Positions 8,402-17,940 are shown, counted from the stretch's first letter. The stretch: 64,000 nt of DNA from Flavobacterium psychrophilum (GCA_945890865.1 CAMDDB010000003.1:62001-126000); one strand, 5' to 3'. Notes: generated by a model not told the origin, from the letters alone. Translations and numbers: made by a program.

Positions 8402-11400
8402 TTATTTACCAATGTTGATGTGAATATACGTTCTAATTTCCCATTCTGATCCATTATTGAAACCTACTGGACTTAATTCTGGTACAGGTGGATAGGTGTT
8501 TGCAGGAACATATGTAGGTGAATATCTTGGAGAATATTGATCTAAAGCTCTCCAAATACCCATAATACCAATTCTAGTATCCGGTAAAATAAACCAATTC
8601 GGTTTTCCTAATGATGTTGAAATATCAATAGCGGTTTGAACCGGAAAAGTTAAGTTAAAATCTTTATGGTAGTCATAAGGCCCCCAATCGTTAAATTTTA
8701 ATGAAGTGACTAATTTAACTTTATTATAAATCATACGTAAATCACCACCCATTCTATTAATAGTTCGTTCTGAATCTCCATTAGCTTGACCATTACCAAA
8801 ATATAAATTAGCAATAAGGCCCATATTTGAAGTTAATTTTGATACGATACGGGTATTGGATTCCCACAAATCTTGAGCAGGTGCCGATTTTTCAAAAGCA
8901 AAGGGCGTTCTGTTTTCTAAGAACCCAATGGCAGCATCCATAGTAGTAGGTAAATGGCGGTATACAAAACCTGTACTAAATGCAAATTTTGCATCTTCTA
9001 ACATGTCATTATTCCATTCATACATCCAGGTTCCTGGCGTTGGATCATAAGTAACTAAAAGTTCTCCTCCCACTGTTTCACGATTAGATCGTACAATAAA
9101 TGGATCATCTAGAATATTTCTTAATCTACCCGGAGCATCTACTCCATTTGGCATGGCATCTAGTAAAGGTTTTTGCCATAAGAAGTTAGGTGCAATTTGT
9201 AAATTGGAAGTAACATTATAGGTTAAACCTGCCAAAACATTCATTTGATTGCCACTTCCGCTTTCTTTTAGTTTCCAACCTGTATAGGTTTGAGTGTAAT
9301 CGCCACCTGGATTAGCAACTAAACCATATATTGCTCCTTGCGTATACACATTGAATTTTCCTTTTGAAAACGTAAATTTAGCTTTACCCCCCCAATTGTC
9401 TATGTTTTTTATTTTGTCGACCTTCACATTATCGCCATCCATCATTTGAAATTCTCTTCCAATGAGTGGCTGACCTCCCCAAATACCTCCAAATTCAATA
9501 CCTAAATTACCTAGTTTTGTTTGAAAGTAAACTGTTGCTCTTCTTGTTTTGGGTTGTGGAATAAATATAGATGTTACTGCTTGTGAAGCACTTGAAATAT
9601 CTTCATGATAAACTGCAGCTGTATTGAAAACCCCAATTTTTCTATTATATTTTAATAAATAAGCAGGATTGGCTCCCCACCAAAGTTGGGGTCCGAAAGC
9701 TGCTTTCAATCCATTCAAACTTCCTTTGCCATCAATTTCAAAACCTGAAGTCTCACCATTGTAAATATCTAAATTTGGACCGTAATTTGCTTCAGGATAT
9801 AAACCAAAGAAATCTCCTTCGTATCCCCAGTGGTAATGACCTGTTCTATAAAATCCTCGAATTTCAAAATCTTTTGAGGTCCATTTATAGGAAGCATTAT
9901 AAATTTGTACTCGGTTTACATCTGTAGTAAATACCTCTCCGTCAGTTGACATTAATCGTTGTGCTCTACCTCTATTTTCATAGAAAATTTCATTGATTGG
10001 ATTTTCAGCTACATTCCCTAAAATATTAAAATTTACATTGGCTTTCATGTTTGCAGATGGATTTCCTTCTACTCCAATGAAATAGGACTGCATCGTATCA
10101 AAACCGATTTTATTTGGATATTTATTGGTCTCCGGATCGTCTACGCTTGGCGTAGTTAATAAACTTCCCCCTGTGTTAAAAGTTGTAAATTCGGCTCTAA
10201 GATTACTGATTTTAATTTTGTCTCCTTCATTAGCTGCTAATGCTGCTTTATCACTGCGTGCACGCAGTGAAGCATCAATGATATCCGCTGTTTCAAAATG
10301 AGTTTTTAATCCTGTAGAACTATCACTAGACTGATATGGATTGAATTTGTGGATTTCTTTTAAAACATAATAAGCTGCTCTTGGATACAATTGATAATGT
10401 CCTAGTTCATTTGAAGGTCCTTTTGCACATATACCAAACCATTCTTCATTCATGTTATTTTGACCTTCAGTGTAGTCTTTTTGATAGCCACCATTTGACC
10501 ATGATGCGTTTGAATCATGAACATCTAAACCAGATGTTTGTCCGTATTTCCACCATCCATCACTAAATTGAAAGGTAAATCCTCCAATTGCAACACCAGA
10601 TTTACCAGCTCCTGATACATTTTCATATATTTCTTTCCAATTACTTTTCAAGTAAAAAGCTTGCGCATTCTGATCTTCACTGTTGGATAAAACATTGAAT
10701 ACATCTGCTCCAAATTCTGTAAACAACACCGGTTTTCCATATTCTTTTTTAACGCGATCAAATAAATCACCAAAAGAAGCACCACGGTATACATTTGTTC
10801 CATATATATCAATATCCTTACACTCTTCAGCTATAATATTCAAAAATAACAAGTCACCATTACAAATCGCCATTGGGTGATTCGTATCAATAGCTTTCAT
10901 TTTAAGAACTGCTTCATTAAATAATTTGTACATCGATCGAGCTCTTACCGTTGATTTACGATCTTTTACAGGAATGTTTTCTGTTTCAGCACCGTCCCAG
11001 AACAAACCATAATTATTTTCATTTCCTAACAAAAATAAAAGTAAACCTCTGGTGTCTTTATAGTCAGAAGCCATTTGCGTAACTTCTTTTAATAATAGCG
11101 CTTTAGTTTTTGAATCTGCATATTCAGTATTGGGTTTCCATACACCATCTATGGTTAATCCATATCTTCCAAAAGAATGGTTAAGCATGGTATAGATTCC
11201 AAAATTGTCATAAATATATTCAATCCATTTTTTAGGCATACCCGAATAGACCCTTATGGTATTTACACCCATGTTTTTCAAAAGTCCCATTTCACTTTCC
11301 AAAGCTATTTTGATAAAATCATCAGATTGATTCCATAAACTATAGGAATAATTAGTTCCGATTGGATAATAATCCCAATTCATTCCGTTAACCATAAAAT

Positions 11401-11518
11401 CTTTACCGTTAACCTTAAGTTTCATTTGTGAATTACTGTTTTCTACAACAACTTTATCTGCCTGGGCAAAGCCATTGCTGGAAAAAGAAAAAAGAAAAAA
11501 GAGAATAATTTTTTTCAT
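8402..11518 (-). CDS. GH-A clan glycosidase fused to a probable outer-membrane beta-barrel
   Basis: This is a 1038-residue protein with a signal peptide ending near FAQA (residue 20). Residues about 30-390 look like a GH-A clan (beta/alpha)8 hydrolase: GVNTIRVYSG is a barrel strand, LGNENNYG holds acid/base Glu167, and LFTEFGAD holds nucleophile Glu268. I cannot assign the GH family (GH2-, GH5- or GH158-like are options). Residues about 470-1038 are different: alternating aromatic/polar strands with YRTGHYHWGYEGDFFG, GLYPEANYGPN, LGIEFGGIWGG and an end in RTYIHINIGK, which resembles an outer-membrane barrel. It is the first gene of the five-gene run, 15 bases before the next. Catalysis is well supported, the barrel is inferred. 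Confidence 0.75.
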   Translation of the reverse strand: MKKIILFFLFSFSSNGFAQADKVVVENSNSQMKLKVNGKDFMVNGMNWDYYPIGTNYSYSLWNQSDDFIKIALESEMGLLKNMGVNTIRVYSGMPKKWIEYIYDNFGIYTMLNHSFGRYGLTIDGVWKPNTEYADSKTKALLLKEVTQMASDYKDTRGLLLFLLGNENNYGLFWDGAETENIPVKDRKSTVRARSMYKLFNEAVLKMKAIDTNHPMAICNGDLLFLNIIAEECKDIDIYGTNVYRGASFGDLFDRVKKEYGKPVLFTEFGADVFNVLSNSEDQNAQAFYLKSNWKEIYENVSGAGKSGVAIGGFTFQFSDGWWKYGQTSGLDVHDSNASWSNGGYQKDYTEGQNNMNEEWFGICAKGPSNELGHYQLYPRAAYYVLKEIHKFNPYQSSDSSTGLKTHFETADIIDASLRARSDKAALAANEGDKIKISNLRAEFTTFNTGGSLLTTPSVDDPETNKYPNKIGFDTMQSYFIGVEGNPSANMKANVNFNILGNVAENPINEIFYENRGRAQRLMSTDGEVFTTDVNRVQIYNASYKWTSKDFEIRGFYRTGHYHWGYEGDFFGLYPEANYGPNLDIYNGETSGFEIDGKGSLNGLKAAFGPQLWWGANPAYLLKYNRKIGVFNTAAVYHEDISSASQAVTSIFIPQPKTRRATVYFQTKLGNLGIEFGGIWGGQPLIGREFQMMDGDNVKVDKIKNIDNWGGKAKFTFSKGKFNVYTQGAIYGLVANPGGDYTQTYTGWKLKESGSGNQMNVLAGLTYNVTSNLQIAPNFLWQKPLLDAMPNGVDAPGRLRNILDDPFIVRSNRETVGGELLVTYDPTPGTWMYEWNNDMLEDAKFAFSTGFVYRHLPTTMDAAIGFLENRTPFAFEKSAPAQDLWESNTRIVSKLTSNMGLIANLYFGNGQANGDSERTINRMGGDLRMIYNKVKLVTSLKFNDWGPYDYHKDFNLTFPVQTAIDISTSLGKPNWFILPDTRIGIMGIWRALDQYSPRYSPTYVPANTYPPVPELSPVGFNNGSEWEIRTYIHINIGK

Positions 11519-11704
11519 TTGATTATTTAAAATTTGGTGGATACTTTTAATTAATTTATTAAGTTATAAAAATAGAATAATATCAATAGCGATAGCAATA
11601 ATTAACCTCTACAAAAATTTAACAACTACATAAGCCCGCTATCACTTAAAAACAAAGGGCTAATCGGTTAAATTGACATTATTTATTCAAAAAAAATAAT
11701 ACGT

Positions 11705-11725
11705 TGTTAAGGCAATGTATAGTTT
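11705..11725 (+). promoter_or_regulatory. Candidate operator TGTTAAG-N4-TGTATAG upstream of the glycosidase run
   Basis: TGTATAG at 11716-11722 is part of ATGTATAGTTT, which also occurs at 17829-17839 and, inverted, at 17720-17710. TGTTAAG at 11705-11711 is 11 bases upstream, so two similar half-sites lie one helical turn apart, as at 17819-17836. The site is 186 bases upstream of the 1038-residue gene and just past the stop of the regulator gene. The assignment is by pattern only. Confidence 0.4.
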
Positions 11726-11746
11726 ATTCGATGAAAATTTACAGTA

Positions 11747-14560
11747 TTAAATAGCCAACAAATACTCAACTAAGCCCATTTCATGCGGAAGATTCATTTT
11801 CTTACGCAAACGATAGCGCTTTATTTCAATACTTCGAACAGAAATACTAAGTAAAGGAGCAATTTCTTTAGAGGATAAATTCAATCGAAGATAGGCACAT
11901 AGTCTTAAATCATTAGGCGTTAATGCAGGATGACTTTCTTTAACTTTTTTCAAGAAATTATTATCAGCACTATCAAAGGCTTCTTTAAAAACATTCCAAG
12001 TATTTTCTTCTTTTACATTTTTATTAATTGTGGATATGACAGATTTAATACTTCTATTTGTTGTACTATCGGTTGAGCTTTTTAAATCGCCTTTAATGAT
12101 ATTTAAAAGTTCTGTTTTCTTAATAAGATTCATCGTTGAAACTGCCAATTCTTTATTTTTCTTATCTACATCCTGAATCAACTGTTCATTCTTGATTTTC
12201 ATTATTTTTTGCTCATTTTCCAACTCTTTGAGCTCTAATAAAATATTATTTTCTGTTATAATTTTTTGATGTAATTTCTCATGATATTCAGTATATAATT
12301 TATGAATATAATAGCCTAATACGATCAATAGTAGAAAATAAAACAACTTTGCAAATGTGTTAGCATACCATGGTTTTCGAATAACGAATGAAAAAGTAGC
12401 TACATTATCAGTTATCGAATTAGCTACTTTTGCTCTCACACTAAAAGTGTAATTTCCTGCAGGTAAGTTTTCAAAAATGACTTGCGAATTAAATGACCAA
12501 TCGCTCCATTCATTATTCAAACCCTCTAATTTATATTGATATTCGGCATTGATGTATTTATCATATTCTGGCACAGTAAAATGAAAGGCGAGATTATTTT
12601 GATCGTGAGATAAAGTTACTTCGTCATCAATTGATAAATTATTAGGTTTTGAATTAACAACCGTATTAGTAATTCTAAAAATAGAAACTTTATTATTATT
12701 AAATTTAAAATCATCATTCTTCAAAATATAGTAGCCATCAGTAGTTCCTATTAAGTAGTTATTATCCTCAAGTTGAAGTATGTTTTCATAACCTGGCATA
12801 GAATTCGTTAAAGAAGACGGAATGGGCAAACTACTTTTCTTAAGCTCTGAAGATAGTTTTCCAGAAGAGTAATAATGGATATAATTTTTTGTAAAAAACC
12901 AAAGCTTGTTCGATTTATCAACGATCATTTTTCCAGTAACATACTCATCATTTTGAAAAATAGCACTTAACGATTCGTCTTTTATAAATTTTTTGGTTGG
13001 GGTATTAAGTTTAAAAACACCCTCTTTTGAAGCATAATAAATCGAATTATTATATTTCACTAAAGACGCATTTTTTCCTTTCTTAGGGCTTTTGTATTTA
13101 GTGATAGCCGAAGCATTCGAAATGGATGAATCAATTGTAAATTTATAAACTCCTTTGTATTCATGACTTACATAGATTTCGTTTTTTCCTAATATTTCAA
13201 AATGCTTAGACGAATAATCAAATCCCTTTATTTTATTTTTATATACCCAGTTATTACTCTGTTTTTCCAAGACTGAAATTCCATTATAATTACCTTGCAA
13301 AATAAAATTTGAATTGGCGCCATACGATTCAAAACTCCATGTACCAGAGCCCGAATAAATTAGATTTGCATTTGCACCATTAACAATATAAGTTCCCGAA
13401 TCATGACCGCAAAACAAGGTGTTTTGATAGGAAAAAAGCGACCAAACTTGACCTTTGGTATTCTGAACAAATTCAAACTTAGACATAGAATTCAAATCTT
13501 TAAAAAAGAGCCCTTGATTGGTTCCAATGTATAATTTATTGTTATGGGTAACCGAAGTATATATAGCGCCTAGAACTCCCGTGTTATCAAGATAACTGTT
13601 AATGGGTGATTTGATATTAAGACAATTGATCCCGTTATCCAATCCGATCCATAAATTTTTATCTAAATCTTCAAAAAGTGACAAAGCTGTATTATTACTT
13701 AACCCCGAATTTTGGGTAATGTGATACAACTTTTTGCCCTCTTTTGATATAATAAAAATGCCGTTAGAAATAGAACCTAACGCAATACTTTGATCCGATA
13801 ATAATTGACTACTATAAATGTTAGTTTGTTGAATTTGTGCATCAATATCGGTTACAAATTTTGTGAGTAACCCATTATTATACTTATAAATTCCTTGTTT
13901 TTGAGTTACTAATAATAAACCATTAGTTGTTTCAAAAATAGTTATCAATTTATTCTGATTGATTACTTGACTACTTAAAAATAATTTGCTTTTGCCTTGA
14001 TCGATTTCAAACAACCCATCCTTTGTTTGAAAATAAATACCATTAGTCGTTTTAAATGCTTTGATAATGGTGCTTTTAGGCTCAATAATTGTAAACAATT
14101 TTGATTTGGTGTTGTAGGCGTAGATTTTTTCTAACGATTGAAAAAGAATATAATTATCAAAAGGAAAAATACCCCAAAATTGTTCGTCGTCTTTAATTTT
14201 AGATTTTATAGAATTACTCAAAGACGTATAAATCAATTCCCCATTTTCAGCACGTTCCCAATACCCAAATTCCATGAAGGCACCGGTATAAATTTTATCA
14301 TTGATACATTTTACCGAGCGAATAATAGTTTCGTTGGGTGATGGATTCAATATCCATTTTGAACCATTAAATTCTAATAAGCCTTCATTATTTGCAAAAT
14401 ACATGAACCGTTGATTGTCTTGTGAAATCATCCAGTTTTGAATTCCTGCATTATATACTTCTTTAGAATATTTTACTATTGGCGGCAATTGTTGCGCCTG
14501 ATGAATAGCAATTGAAAATAATAGTAATAAACAACTATATTGGACTTTTAAAAAATGCAT
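11747..14560 (-). CDS. Y_Y_Y-domain sensor with cytoplasmic LuxR-type helix-turn-helix
   Basis: This 937-residue protein has a signal peptide (about 1-22) and a long periplasmic part with repeated short strands such as LWIGLDNGINCL and LLVTQKQGIYKYN, which suggests two beta-propellers. A Y_Y_Y (three-tyrosine) domain sits at about 655-727 with the YQYKLEGLNNEWSDW core. One membrane helix lies near 737-755, then a coiled coil (about 760-830), then a LuxR-type HTH at 875-937 with LSSKEIAPLLSISVRSIEIK. No histidine-kinase or receiver domain is present. Related proteins regulate glycan-utilisation genes. It sits between the module protein and the enzyme run and is the likely regulator of both. 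Confidence 0.87.
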   Translation of the reverse strand: MHFLKVQYSCLLLLFSIAIHQAQQLPPIVKYSKEVYNAGIQNWMISQDNQRFMYFANNEGLLEFNGSKWILNPSPNETIIRSVKCINDKIYTGAFMEFGYWERAENGELIYTSLSNSIKSKIKDDEQFWGIFPFDNYILFQSLEKIYAYNTKSKLFTIIEPKSTIIKAFKTTNGIYFQTKDGLFEIDQGKSKLFLSSQVINQNKLITIFETTNGLLLVTQKQGIYKYNNGLLTKFVTDIDAQIQQTNIYSSQLLSDQSIALGSISNGIFIISKEGKKLYHITQNSGLSNNTALSLFEDLDKNLWIGLDNGINCLNIKSPINSYLDNTGVLGAIYTSVTHNNKLYIGTNQGLFFKDLNSMSKFEFVQNTKGQVWSLFSYQNTLFCGHDSGTYIVNGANANLIYSGSGTWSFESYGANSNFILQGNYNGISVLEKQSNNWVYKNKIKGFDYSSKHFEILGKNEIYVSHEYKGVYKFTIDSSISNASAITKYKSPKKGKNASLVKYNNSIYYASKEGVFKLNTPTKKFIKDESLSAIFQNDEYVTGKMIVDKSNKLWFFTKNYIHYYSSGKLSSELKKSSLPIPSSLTNSMPGYENILQLEDNNYLIGTTDGYYILKNDDFKFNNNKVSIFRITNTVVNSKPNNLSIDDEVTLSHDQNNLAFHFTVPEYDKYINAEYQYKLEGLNNEWSDWSFNSQVIFENLPAGNYTFSVRAKVANSITDNVATFSFVIRKPWYANTFAKLFYFLLLIVLGYYIHKLYTEYHEKLHQKIITENNILLELKELENEQKIMKIKNEQLIQDVDKKNKELAVSTMNLIKKTELLNIIKGDLKSSTDSTTNRSIKSVISTINKNVKEENTWNVFKEAFDSADNNFLKKVKESHPALTPNDLRLCAYLRLNLSSKEIAPLLSISVRSIEIKRYRLRKKMNLPHEMGLVEYLLAI

Positions 14561-14603
14561 TGTAATAAAATTAGAAACTAAAGATATATATTTTTTTTAA
14601 TAA

Positions 14604-14636
14604 TAAAAAAAGACTGCCATTAATGACAGTCTTTTA
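14604..14636 (-). terminator. Hairpin terminator after the module protein gene
   Basis: On the minus strand AAAGACTG and CAGTCTTT form an eight-pair stem (14634-14627 with 14616-14609). An inner CAT/ATG extends it past one mismatch. A T run follows at 14610-14604. This separates the 989-residue gene from the regulator gene, which therefore needs its own promoter. Confidence 0.8.
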
Positions 14637-14657
14637 GAAAGATTATTTAAGAATAAA

Positions 14658-17627
14658 CTATTCTTTGATGAATTTTGTTGAAGAAGTTATCCCCTCTACA
14701 ACCGTTTTCACTACATAAATCCCTGAATTTAAACCAGAAACATCTAAGGCAACTGATGTATTATTCAATTCTCTGTTCATTACTTCTTGACCTAATACAT
14801 TATAAACCGTAATAGCTTGAATTGAAGCTGTACATTCTATGTTTAAAATATTAGACGTAGGATTTGGATATAACTTCACTTTTGCTACTTCAAAGTTAGA
14901 AGCACCTAGTGTAGTGTTTTTATGGAAATATACATTATCATAATAAACGATTCCTAAGTTGGTTGAAATAATAAATTCAGCTAAATTGTTTCTTGCAGCA
15001 CTACCACCACCTGCGATTGTAAAATCTGCTAATGGAATATCAAAAGACAACCAAGTTCCTGGATTTGGATCTGTAGCTGGTAATTGATTTGGTGATGGTG
15101 TAGCATTAGTAATATTTCGTTCAATAGCATTTAGCTCTGCATTTGAAGCATTATGATTCGATAATTTTAAACTAATGTTTCTCAATGCCATAGTTTGAAT
15201 TGGAGTCCAAATATCAATATGGAAATGCGTAAAAGATGTTGCATCAAAACTACCTGCTCGGAAATTAATTCCTTCACAACCTCCCACTAAATCAGATCCT
15301 TGGTAAGGTGGTACTGTTGTAGCATTTCCTGCAACGATTCCACTTCCAAGACCCGTAATTCTATTCATTGCAGTTGCTGCATTTCCTCCTATTAAAAATT
15401 GAGTTGTAACACCAGGACACCAAGAGGTATCATAAGAGTTTAAATCGCCACTAGCGGCAAAAGTTGTTAATGGAGTGTATGCATTACTGTAAATTGATTT
15501 TACGTCAGCTGCGGGTCTATTTGGAGGAGTTGGTGCAGCAACAGTTGGTGTTGGAATAACTGGTGGTGTACCTAACGGGCCTCTAATATTATCTACATAA
15601 AATGTTCTTGGTGATCTTGTTACAGTTGTAAATGCTGTAGCACCTTGAGCCCAATACGTATGAATTACAAAACCAGAATAGGTTCCATTTGCTAAAGCAG
15701 CTTGGCCATCAAGAGCGGTGTTGAACGTAAAGGATACTGTTTGCCATGTATTTCCTCCTGTATGAGTAGCAGAAGCTGCAACAATACCAGGACCACCCAC
15801 ACCTCCAGTAACTTTAACTAAGAATGTAATAGGATCAGCAGAAAGAACATCCATTGTCATGGTTTTTGAATCTGTTAAACTAACTAATGAAGTTAAATTT
15901 AAGTTGATACCTTGCCATACTTCTCCTGTAGTATTTCCTACTATTTTTAAAACTTTAGTAGTATTTGAACCTGTACCATTTTCAACAACTGGTGCAGCCA
16001 TTCCTCCGAAAGGAGCTCCATTAACACCACCACTTTCAGTTGTTTCAAAACCTAATACAAGTGGCAATTGCTGAGGAGTTTTCCAGAAATAAATATTATC
16101 TAAATAGATATTAACAGGAACAGTACTACCAGCTCCATTAGCTGCAAATTTCAATTGTATAATATTATTCCAAGTCATTCCTGTAAAAGAAGCTTTTGGA
16201 ATATCTACACTGTACCATTGTCCTTGAACGTGATTAATAGTTACCAAAACTTCTGCTGCTCCAGTGCCACTATTAATAGGACTTACTTGAACGATAGAAC
16301 TTGTTGGAGCTGCATTACACCAAATATCAACATGTAAATATTCCATAGTTGATAAGTTGGTAGCTGTTAATTCTGTACCTTGGTAATTAAAGTTGGTGTA
16401 TGCCAAAATATTATTACCCGTTGTTACAGAAAAAGTAGGATTAACCGTACCCGATTGACCCCAACCTGGATTTAAATTAGTTGCAATTGTTGGATACGCA
16501 TCACTAAATATTGAAGCTACATTAGCTGCTAAATGTGTTGGTGTTGGTGCGTTAGTAGGTGGCGATGTAGGGTTAGCTGGTGTTTTCCAAAAATAAATAT
16601 TATCTAAATAAATATCCACTGGAACAGTACTTCCTGCACCATTAGCCGCAAATTTTAATTGTATAATATTATTCCAAGTCATTCCAGTAAAAGAAGCTTT
16701 TGGAATATCAACACTATACCATTGTCCTTGAACGTGGTTGAGAGTTACCAAAACTTCAGCTGCTCCAGTACCACTATTAATAGGACCTACTTGAACAATA
16801 GAACTAGTTGGTGCTGAATTACACCAAATATCAACATGTAAATATTCCATAGCTGATAAATTGGTAGCAGTAACCTCTGTTCCTTGATAATTGAAATTGG
16901 TGTATGCTAAGATATTATTTCCAGTTGTTACTGTAAATGTAGGGTTAACACTACCTGACTGACCCCAACCTGGATTTAAATTAGTTGCAATTGTTGGGTA
17001 AGCATCACTAAAAACGGAAGCAACGTTTGCTGCTAAACGAGTTGGTGTAGGTGCATTTGTTGTTGGAACAGTTGATGGTGGAGTTTTCCAAAAATAAATA
17101 TTATCTAAATAAATATTTACAGGAACAGCACTTCCCGTGCCATTAGCCGCAAATTTTAATTGAATAATATTATTCCAAGTCATTCCTGTAAAAGAAGCTT
17201 TAGGAATATCAACACTATACCATTGGCCTTGAACGTGATTAATAGTTACCAAAACTTCTGCTGCTCCAGTACCACTATTAATAGGACTTACTTGAACAAT
17301 AGAACTTGTAGGAGCAGCACTACACCAAATATCAACGTGTAAAAATTCCATTGCTGATAAATTGGTTGCAGTAACCTCTGTTCCTTGATAATTGAAATTG
17401 GTGTACGCTAAAATGTTGTTTCCAGATGTTACTGTAAATGTTGGATTAACAGTTCCTGACTGACCCCAACCTGGATTCAAATTAGTTGCAATACTCGGAT
17501 AAGCATCACTAAAAACAGATACCACATTAGCAGCCAACCTTGTAGGTGTTGGAGCATTTGTAGTGGGTTGTGCAAAACCTAACGCACTAATGAGCAGGAA
17601 TGCAAACAAATGAGTAATTTTTTTCAT
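14658..17627 (-). CDS. Secreted multi-module glycan-binding protein with type IX sorting domain
   Basis: This 989-residue protein has a 20-residue signal peptide ending FAQ. Three nearly identical modules of about 167 residues follow (21-187, 188-356, 357 to about 520), each with NAPTPT, LAANV, FSDAYP, NPGWGQSG, WYSVDIPKASFTGMTWN and DNIYFWKTP. A distinct beta-rich domain lies at about 521-680. A fourth, diverged module lies at about 690-905 (APTPPNRPAADVKSIYSNAY to DNVYFHK). Residues about 910-989 are a type A T9SS sorting domain (KLYPNPTSN, NVLGQEV, IKE end). There is no catalytic signature. It has its own terminator and candidate operators upstream. I infer multivalent carbohydrate binding at the surface; the function is not proven. 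Confidence 0.78.
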   Translation of the reverse strand: MKKITHLFAFLLISALGFAQPTTNAPTPTRLAANVVSVFSDAYPSIATNLNPGWGQSGTVNPTFTVTSGNNILAYTNFNYQGTEVTATNLSAMEFLHVDIWCSAAPTSSIVQVSPINSGTGAAEVLVTINHVQGQWYSVDIPKASFTGMTWNNIIQLKFAANGTGSAVPVNIYLDNIYFWKTPPSTVPTTNAPTPTRLAANVASVFSDAYPTIATNLNPGWGQSGSVNPTFTVTTGNNILAYTNFNYQGTEVTATNLSAMEYLHVDIWCNSAPTSSIVQVGPINSGTGAAEVLVTLNHVQGQWYSVDIPKASFTGMTWNNIIQLKFAANGAGSTVPVDIYLDNIYFWKTPANPTSPPTNAPTPTHLAANVASIFSDAYPTIATNLNPGWGQSGTVNPTFSVTTGNNILAYTNFNYQGTELTATNLSTMEYLHVDIWCNAAPTSSIVQVSPINSGTGAAEVLVTINHVQGQWYSVDIPKASFTGMTWNNIIQLKFAANGAGSTVPVNIYLDNIYFWKTPQQLPLVLGFETTESGGVNGAPFGGMAAPVVENGTGSNTTKVLKIVGNTTGEVWQGINLNLTSLVSLTDSKTMTMDVLSADPITFLVKVTGGVGGPGIVAASATHTGGNTWQTVSFTFNTALDGQAALANGTYSGFVIHTYWAQGATAFTTVTRSPRTFYVDNIRGPLGTPPVIPTPTVAAPTPPNRPAADVKSIYSNAYTPLTTFAASGDLNSYDTSWCPGVTTQFLIGGNAATAMNRITGLGSGIVAGNATTVPPYQGSDLVGGCEGINFRAGSFDATSFTHFHIDIWTPIQTMALRNISLKLSNHNASNAELNAIERNITNATPSPNQLPATDPNPGTWLSFDIPLADFTIAGGGSAARNNLAEFIISTNLGIVYYDNVYFHKNTTLGASNFEVAKVKLYPNPTSNILNIECTASIQAITVYNVLGQEVMNRELNNTSVALDVSGLNSGIYVVKTVVEGITSSTKFIKE
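16070..17567 (-). repeat. Three tandem ~500-base coding repeats
   Basis: Bases 17567-17067, 17066-16560 and 16559 to about 16070 encode three near-identical modules of the 989-residue protein. Many stretches are identical or nearly so at the DNA level, for example around the WNNIIQLKFAANG codons. Antisense frames at 16155-16337 and 17160-17342 mirror each other for the same reason and are not genes. Such repeats can expand or contract by recombination. Confidence 0.9.
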
Positions 17628-17698
17628 AATATTTAATTTAATTAGTTAAATGTTAACAATTGTAAAATTAACTATTAGAAAAATTAAACAATTCGCAA

Positions 17699-17720
17699 TG
17701 TATATATACAAACTATACAT
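17699..17720. promoter_or_regulatory. Candidate operator ATGTATA-N8-TATACAT
   Basis: ATGTATA at 17699-17705 and TATACAT at 17714-17720 form an inverted repeat. The right half is part of AAACTATACAT, the reverse complement of the ATGTATAGTTT motif found at 11715-11725 and 17829-17839. It lies 72 bases upstream of the module protein start. It could be a binding site for the Y_Y_Y/LuxR regulator; TATAGTTTG on the minus strand is also a one-base-expanded -7 box. Confidence 0.4.
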
Positions 17721-17818
17721 TCATATTCATAATTCAATGTGAAAAGAAAAAAACGATTAATTAATAAAATACTGAAAATCAATTATTTATAAATTATAAT
17801 CGGTAATTAATATAATTT

Positions 17819-17839
17819 TGTATAGGTTATGTATAGTTT
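17819..17839 (+). promoter_or_regulatory. Candidate operator TGTATAG-N4-TGTATAG
   Basis: TGTATAG occurs at 17819-17825 and 17830-17836, a direct repeat with 11-base spacing, about one helical turn. The second copy is inside ATGTATAGTTT, shared with 11715-11725. The location between the module protein gene and uvrA allows control of the former. Evidence is pattern only. Confidence 0.4.
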
Positions 17840-17940
17840 AAAAAAAATAAAAATATTGAACTACAACGTTTTCAAAGGCACTAATTTGATGCTGATTTTG
17901 TAATAATCAAAAGATTATAAATTTCTTGAATTAGAATAAT

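Noticed and set aside
16155..17342. Two mirror-image plus-strand frames (16155-16337, 17160-17342)
   Set aside because: They are antisense to the duplicated modules of the binding protein. They resemble each other only because the coding strand is repeated.
16070..17567. Possible CRISPR or satellite array
   Set aside because: The repeats are long (about 500 bases), contiguous and in frame within one gene. There are no short repeats with unique spacers.
2107..17627. Cluster as a mobile element or phage island
   Set aside because: No integrase, transposase, direct repeats at the ends or tRNA junction was found, and its base composition looks like its neighbours.
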